The notes beneath the pieces are model-generated. The model was not told the DNA's origin. It searched no databases and worked only from the letters and a program-made list of their open reading frames with translations. From assembly GCF_036898095.1 (NCBI RefSeq), contig NC_090751.1, forward strand, positions 89,451,883-89,515,882: a DNA stretch of 64,000 bases, given 5' to 3'. The DNA is from Palaemon carinicauda. Taxonomy: Eukaryota; Arthropoda; Malacostraca; Decapoda; Palaemonidae. Numbering within the stretch: position 1 is the first letter of the stretch; each line of letters opens with the position of its first letter. A program made the translations under genes and the position numbers. Positions 59,131 to 64,000 of this stretch are shown in pieces.

Positions 59131-59329
59131 CTCCCCAGGAACAGCTAAGTAACTCTCCTTTTAAGCCAATTCCACAGGAGATACGACTTTTACCCCTAAC
59201 CGATGTTCAACAACCCGGGAAGCAAACCCCTGACCTACCTTTGTCAGAGGGGACACCCCCTCATGGACAAAGAGTGCGAGGCCACAGAGGTTCCCGCTAG
59301 GGAGGGCATGTCCCCATCTTACCACCAGA

Positions 59330-60920
59330 AGGAGATGACTACAAATCTTTTGGTAAGGTGGAAGGACTTCAGGGCCAATTCTTGGACGGTAGAAATCTCC
59401 CATTAAGAATATCGAGACCCTTTCGTAGCTTGTCCGCCGCCTCTGACCATCTTTAATATTCAGCAACTTTACTCTTGTTAGAGGAAATCTCCAAGTTGTT
59501 GGCCAAAGGCCATGGAAGAAGTCTCAAACAAGTCCAGGCTTCCTTGGCAATCTATTCCTGGTAAAGAATCTGATGGGTGGTTTGAGACCCAACTTTGACC
59601 TCTCCCACTTGAACCTTTGTGCTACAAAGAAAGTTCAAAATGGAGACTCCAGGCACTGTTTTCCAGGCCATCAGGAAGAATGATTTCCTTCTGACCATAG
59701 ACCTGAAAGATGCCTACTTTTAGTTCCCCATCCATCCTGCCTGAAGGAAGTACCTAAGGTTTCCCTTTGGAGGCAAAGCATTTCAGTTTAGGGTGCTGTG
59801 CTTTGGCCTATCAACAACTCCTCAGATCTTCACCAAAATCTTTGCCCTTGTCTCAGCCTGGGCTCTTGCTATGGGCATCAGACTCCTGTGATAACTGGAC
59901 GACTGGCTTCTCCTAGAAGAATCCCTAGCTCTCCTGTTAAGACACAGGGATCTACTCATAGATCTGTGCAAGGAGTTAGGGATACAACTGAATTTGCAGA
60001 AATCCAGCCTTGTCCCCTAACAGTTTATCGGGTACCTAGGCATGGGCATATACTTGGTTCGAGCCAGAGCCTTTCTATCAGCCGTGAGAATTTCGAGGTT
60101 CAGAGAATTGGCAACAACCTTTTTGAAAGGGGAACCCTTCCTGTCCACTCTTGGCAGAAACTGCTAGGCCATCTCTCCTCATTGGAGAAACTCTTTCCTT
60201 TTGTGAGAATGCATCCTTGGCTCATGCAGTAGACTCTGGAGAACCAGTGGTCACAGACATCAGACCATCCTGCAACCCTACTACAAATACCTCAGAAGAT
60301 AGTAAAAGACCTCCTTTGGTGGCTAAACAAGGAGAATTTATTAGCGGGAACCAACCTTCAGGCTCCTCGCCACAATTTATCCTGTTCACAAATGCTGCTC
60401 ACTAAGGGTGAGGTGCTCAGCTAGGAAGGGGGCAAATTTTGGGCCTATGGTCAGAACAGGACACAGCTTTCACATCAATTTACTGGAAATATAAGTTGCA
60501 CAATTAACATGCTCTACTTCACAAAGTCTGAGAGGTCACTAAGTGGTGTTGATGAACGACGACATGCTAATGACCTACATCTCCAAACAAGGAGGTGCAA
60601 CCTCTCTCCTGCTATGCAATCTAATAGTAGAGATAATAAAGTCGACGCAGTCCCGAGTAATTATCTCGTCGAGGTTCATCCCTGGGAAGAGGAACTTCAT
60701 TGCAGACCATCTGAACTGTCGAGGGATGGCAGTTGGTTCAGAATGGTTTTTGCTTCCTCTAGTGGCAAAGAGACATGTTTGCCACCCACCTAAATCACAA
60801 ACTCCCTATGTTTTGCTATTTAGTCCCAGACCAAGCTGCAGTAATTAAAGATGCATTCCAGCACCCATGAGACGGATCAGACGTTTACGCTTTTCCATCG
60901 TTCTGTCTGATTTGTCAGAC
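59330..60920 (+). pseudogene. RT-RNase H-methyltransferase remnant of B1
   Basis: Motifs in order but with many stops: L-F-L-V-K-N-L-M-G-G, T-I-D-L-K-D-A-Y-F, F-G-L-S-T-T-P-Q, L-D-D-W-L-L-L (the Tyr codon before it is lost to a stop), then R-F-I-P-G-K-R-N-F-I-A-D-H-L of RNase H, and D-V-Y-A-F-P-S-F of the methyltransferase-like domain. Confidence 0.8.
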
Positions 60921-61079
60921 ATTGAACAGGGTCTGAACATCCAAGGGAGTCAGAGTAACGTTAGTAGCTCCAAAGTGGACAGCAGTGGAATGGTATTCAG
61001 ACCTGCTGGAACTTCTCACAGAAGTCCCAAGAGAACTTCCAGAATGGCCAAACCTGCTGCAACAACCACACCTAAGAAA

Positions 61080-62085
61080 ATTCACTGTTGGAGACTATCC
61101 AGCATCTCCTCTGAATGAAATGTTTTTCGAGACCAACTGGGAAACAGCTTTTAGGATATCTCCGAAAGTCTTCCGCAGCAGTATACCAGGCAAAGTGGAA
61201 AAGCTTCTGTGATTGGTATCGTTGAGGGGAATATTGCTCCACTCAAGGCCACTATTCCCCTGATTGCAGACTTTTTGGTGTTCCTAAGGAACAAGAAGTC
61301 CCTTCAGTCACTGTGGTAAAAGACTACTGCTTGGACTTGAGCCAGGTATTCAAACTAAAAGGGCTTTATCTCTTCTCGTCTTGGGAACTCTCGGCTCTTA
61401 TTATGAGTTTTGAGCAGTCTTGCCCTCCTCAAGAACTCAAAGCCCCTTACTGGGATGTGACAGAATTTCTACGGGCCTTAAAACAAGCCCCTTGTGAACC
61501 TATGCATAAAGCCTTAGACGGGGGCCTTACCATAAAGACTGTCTTCCTTCTTGCTTTAACTTCAGCCAAGAGAGTAGTGAAAATCTTGTCACATTCCAGT
61601 GGATGGAAAGAAATATCTGGGTCTTTTTGTAGCTGTTTTTGTGGCCAAAACTCAGAATCTGGTTGAAAATTATCTCTGATTTAACTCTTTCATGATCTTG
61701 TTTCAGATGTAACTGATGACCCAGATGACATATTAAAAGGTTCCGTAAGAGCACTGCGTAAATATCTGAAAAGAACGCAGTTCATGAGCACTGGCCACCC
61801 CAAAAAGAAAGTATCCAGAAACACTATTACTTTCTGGTTGAGAGAAGCAATCATGAGAGCTTATAAATCCTCAGGGGAAGTGTCTCAAGGACCCCCTCAA
61901 GCACATGATATACGTGGACTTGCCGCAATCTTGGTACAGTATTCCACAAAAACCACTCTGTAGCACAAATCCTCAAAGCTGGTGTATGCAAGAGACAAAC
62001 CACTGTTATGGCCCATTATCTTGAAGATTGTACACACAGGTCTTTAAACACCTTATCTATAGGTCATATTGTTGCAGCATAACAA
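61080..62085 (+). pseudogene. Tyrosine recombinase remnant of B1
   Basis: Contains Y-L-R-K-S-S-A-A-V-Y-Q-A-K-W, S-F-E-Q-S-C-P-P-Q (in frame here), K-T-V-F-L-L-A-L-T-S-A-K-R-V-V with the first Arg, and A-H-D-I-R-G-L. The region of the nucleophilic Tyr is shifted and changed. Confidence 0.8.
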
Positions 62086-62619
62086 ATAATCTAACTTATT
62101 ATCTGCATTATAAGGGTATGTAATGGTCACTAAGGCAGATGGTGATCTTATTTGGACTTGAAGCCTTCTCATGGATTCACCCTAATGCAAGTAAGAATAC
62201 CTAGGTTAGTATTTGATGATATATTGAATTTTTTATATTATGCAACACTCGTTCATATCACTTCACCTCTGGCAAAGAATATTCTCTTTACAAGCCAACT
62301 GCACTGTTCACAAATAATTCACTTGTGATATCTTGTAATTACTTACAGTAATTATATCTATGAGAGAGGAAGGGCATACCTCTTAACTTCATGGAGACTT
62401 CCTCTCACCGAAGGAAGACTCCCATATAAATGATTTAGAAGTTTGTATCTGTGTAGGAATATACTACAAATTTGATAACATTTTTTTTCCTAGCAATACA
62501 AACCTGAGTCATTTATCCAAGATCCTGCCTCAACTGCACATAAGTCTTTGACCAGGTGAGAGTTGTGAGGAAGCGCTGTGGTCAAGTGATATAGGCTGTA
62601 TGCACAGCAGTTGCCTAGC

Positions 62620-62665
62620 AATGAAACATGATGCACAGCAGTTGCCTAGCAATGAAACATGATGC
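62620..62665 (+). repeat. Short tandem duplication in B1 right repeat
   Basis: The word ATGCACAGCAGTTGCCTAGC with AATGAAACATG occurs twice in tandem (period about 31 bp). Confidence 0.9.
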
Positions 62666-62782
62666 AATCAAACTGATTTTCTTTTGATTGCCTGGTTGTA
62701 AAAAAATGAGACTAAGAGTAATCCATATAAATTACTTCGTTTTTAATAGCTGGGAAAAATACAAATTGTATTAAATTTGTGG

Positions 62783-63262
62783 TTTTCCAAGCCCTTGTGT
62801 AATGCAGTACAGTACAGAGTTTTAGTCTTTTCTGTCAAGGTCTGTTCTGTTTTTGTTTTATAATAGTGAATGAATACCCATGAATATTGTTTCATTGAAA
62901 AAACAAAATTGCGAAGGGCAAGGTCTAACTGCCGCAGCAGTAACCTCTCTTTTGATGTTTTAAGAAATTCTGGAAAATAGAGAGATTTGTTGGGCCAAGA
63001 TCATTAAAGTTCTTAGATATGATTAGGCTTACTGAAATGGTAGAACTAATAAGTTTGTTTTTATGAAACGCTAACAAATTATTTTAAAAGCTCTTATTTA
63101 TCTATTATTGTACCCAGCCAGTTTGAAATGCAATTTTAAATGCATGATTTCATGAAGATAATTGTACATGAAAATATTTGAGATTTTTTTTTTTTGTATA
63201 ACAGAAACCAATAAGTGTTTTAAGATAATGATGAAGATTTTTAGTAAAATCATACTCAACAG
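62783..63262 (+). other. Intron upstream of TBC1D5 exon E
   Basis: AT-rich, no element seen. Confidence 0.6.
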
Positions 63263-63351
63263 GGAATGCACGAAGTGTTAGCACCATTTATATTTGTACT
63301 CCACTGTGATCACCAAACTCATCAGCATGCAAATGAAATGGATCCAACATC
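63263..63351 (+). CDS. TBC1D5: TBC1D5 orthologue, coding exon E
   Basis: An 89-bp exon with CTCAACAG acceptor and C|GTAAGT donor. It begins G-M-H-E-V-L-A-P, completing the YRQGM glutamine-finger motif of the TBC domain, and continues F-V-L-H-C-D-H-Q, which matches the human TBC1D5 order exactly. It carries two bases of a split codon into exon F (phase 2). After the conserved helix the sequence becomes His/Asn-rich (T-H-Q-H-A-N-E), the start of the variable loop between TBC helices. Confidence 0.94.
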
Positions 63352-63603
63352 GTAAGTACTATAAGATAGGATTTGGCTAAAGTATCTAATTTCTTGTGCA
63401 TGATATAAATTTTTCACTTTTACATGATTGTGCTAGTTGCTTTGTGTGTGATAATTTGTGTTTATCTCTTTATTGGTGCTTGCAAAAGTTGATAATCATT
63501 AATCAGATACTAATTTTAACCAGAGAATGTCATATTATTTTCAGGGTTACTAAAGGTATGATTGCATAGCTAATTATTAAGTGAAAACTCACAAATTTTC
63601 CAG

Positions 63604-63714
63604 AGATGACAATGAATTTGGATTAGATTATAATGAAGAGGAAGTCAAAGATACTGAGGAAGAATTGCCTTACAAGAAAGAATACTCTTTTGTTTTATCA
63701 GGAGAAGAATATGA
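63604..63714 (+). CDS. TBC1D5: TBC1D5 orthologue, coding exon F (acidic variable loop)
   Basis: A probable 111-bp exon after an ATTTTCCAG acceptor; its first base completes the codon split in exon E, and the frame then runs open for 36 codons to a GTATGT donor. The product is strongly acidic (many Glu and Asp with a D-D-N-E start), as expected for an exposed loop, and I see no clear match to the human sequence beyond general position. Phase agreement and good splice sites support it; poor conservation keeps confidence moderate. The remaining TBC-domain exons lie beyond the right edge. Confidence 0.7.
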
Positions 63715-64000
63715 GTATGTGTGTATAGCATATATGATACTTGTTTGCTTTTATTAGCTTCTGCTGTAAATCCTGTAGACAGTAAGGTGTGTAGGTTGCA
63801 AGATGTTCAGGCCACAAGATGTATCCACAACAAGTGTAGGCCTTAGGACATTTATTATTATACAATCCTTGTAGGTGTTTTTTTTTTATTTTCAAGTGGA
63901 GGTGTTATATTAGTCTGAATATAACTTTGTTGGTACTCAAATATAAATCCTCGTCCCTTAATTGAAGTTATTTCATCTTGACTGGAACTCTGCTTTTAAA
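63715..64000 (+). other. Intron downstream of TBC1D5 exon F
   Basis: Starts GTATGTGTG; no further exon recognised before the window ends. Confidence 0.55.

Larger units (their letters stand above)
55973..62782 (+). mobile_element. Old DIRS1-like retrotransposon B1
   Basis: Diverged family. The left repeat (GATACAAACTTCCGAGTCAT ... ATCAAAAGAAAATCAG) pairs in reverse complement with the right repeat (CTGATTTTCTTTTGATTG ... ATCCATATAAAT, about 62668-62740). Order: gag remnants, RT-RH-MT remnants, recombinase remnants, ICR (about 62420-62515), right repeat. A LINE fragment is inserted in gag. Stops throughout; not autonomous. Confidence 0.88.

Overview
This window is eukaryotic nuclear DNA, most likely from a decapod crustacean. 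The phylum-level call rests on DIRS1-like tyrosine-recombinase retrotransposons at high density, long (CT)n microsatellites, LINE 3' ends with (AAT)n tails, and short spliced exons in AT-rich introns; the species is not determinable by eye. Two layers are present: one host gene and a dense cluster of transposons inside its introns.

Host gene: six exons on the + strand (23556-23633, 35663-35895, 36608-36736, 51890-52060, 63263-63351, 63604-63714) encode the N-terminal part of a TBC1D5 orthologue, a Rab GTPase-activating protein that works with retromer on endosomes. Phases match across every junction. The NPL motif that contacts VPS29 in the human protein, the arginine-finger motif (IRQDVIRT) and the glutamine-finger motif (YRQGM) are all visible. 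The start codon lies upstream and the rest of the TBC domain lies downstream of the window.

Transposon layer: five copies of one DIRS1-like family (here called A1-A5: 1-5192, 5736-12102, 16202-22761, 24387-32794, 43411-49898) all lie on the + strand. Each has inverted terminal repeats, an internal complementary region (ICR) whose halves are the reverse complements of the two ends, a gag-like ORF, an RT-RNase H-methyltransferase ORF and an overlapping tyrosine recombinase (YR) ORF. A4 keeps an uninterrupted RT-RH-MT frame; A2 is nearly intact; A1, A3 and A5 are decayed. Older relatives (families B, C and a B-like D) lie around them: C1 (23870-34962, split by a LINE and by A4), C2/B2 (36781-40609), D (around A5), B1 (55973-62782). 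The young copies are nested in the old ones.

Other repeats: four LINE 3' fragments, a TTAA-flanked piggyBac-like MITE (52941-53247), (CT)n at 12116-12460 and 36992-37200, an 18-bp minisatellite (37983-38229), a 104-bp tandem array in A3 gag, and a C30 run in A5.

The most unusual structure is a 1,882-bp inverted repeat (29739-31620 and 32792-34673) with no indel between arms. One arm sits inside the A4 recombinase gene, replacing about 31 bp, and the other is the DNA directly beyond the A4 3' end. Its breakpoints coincide with transposon end junctions. It is either a very recent rearrangement or an assembly artefact, and can be tested directly.
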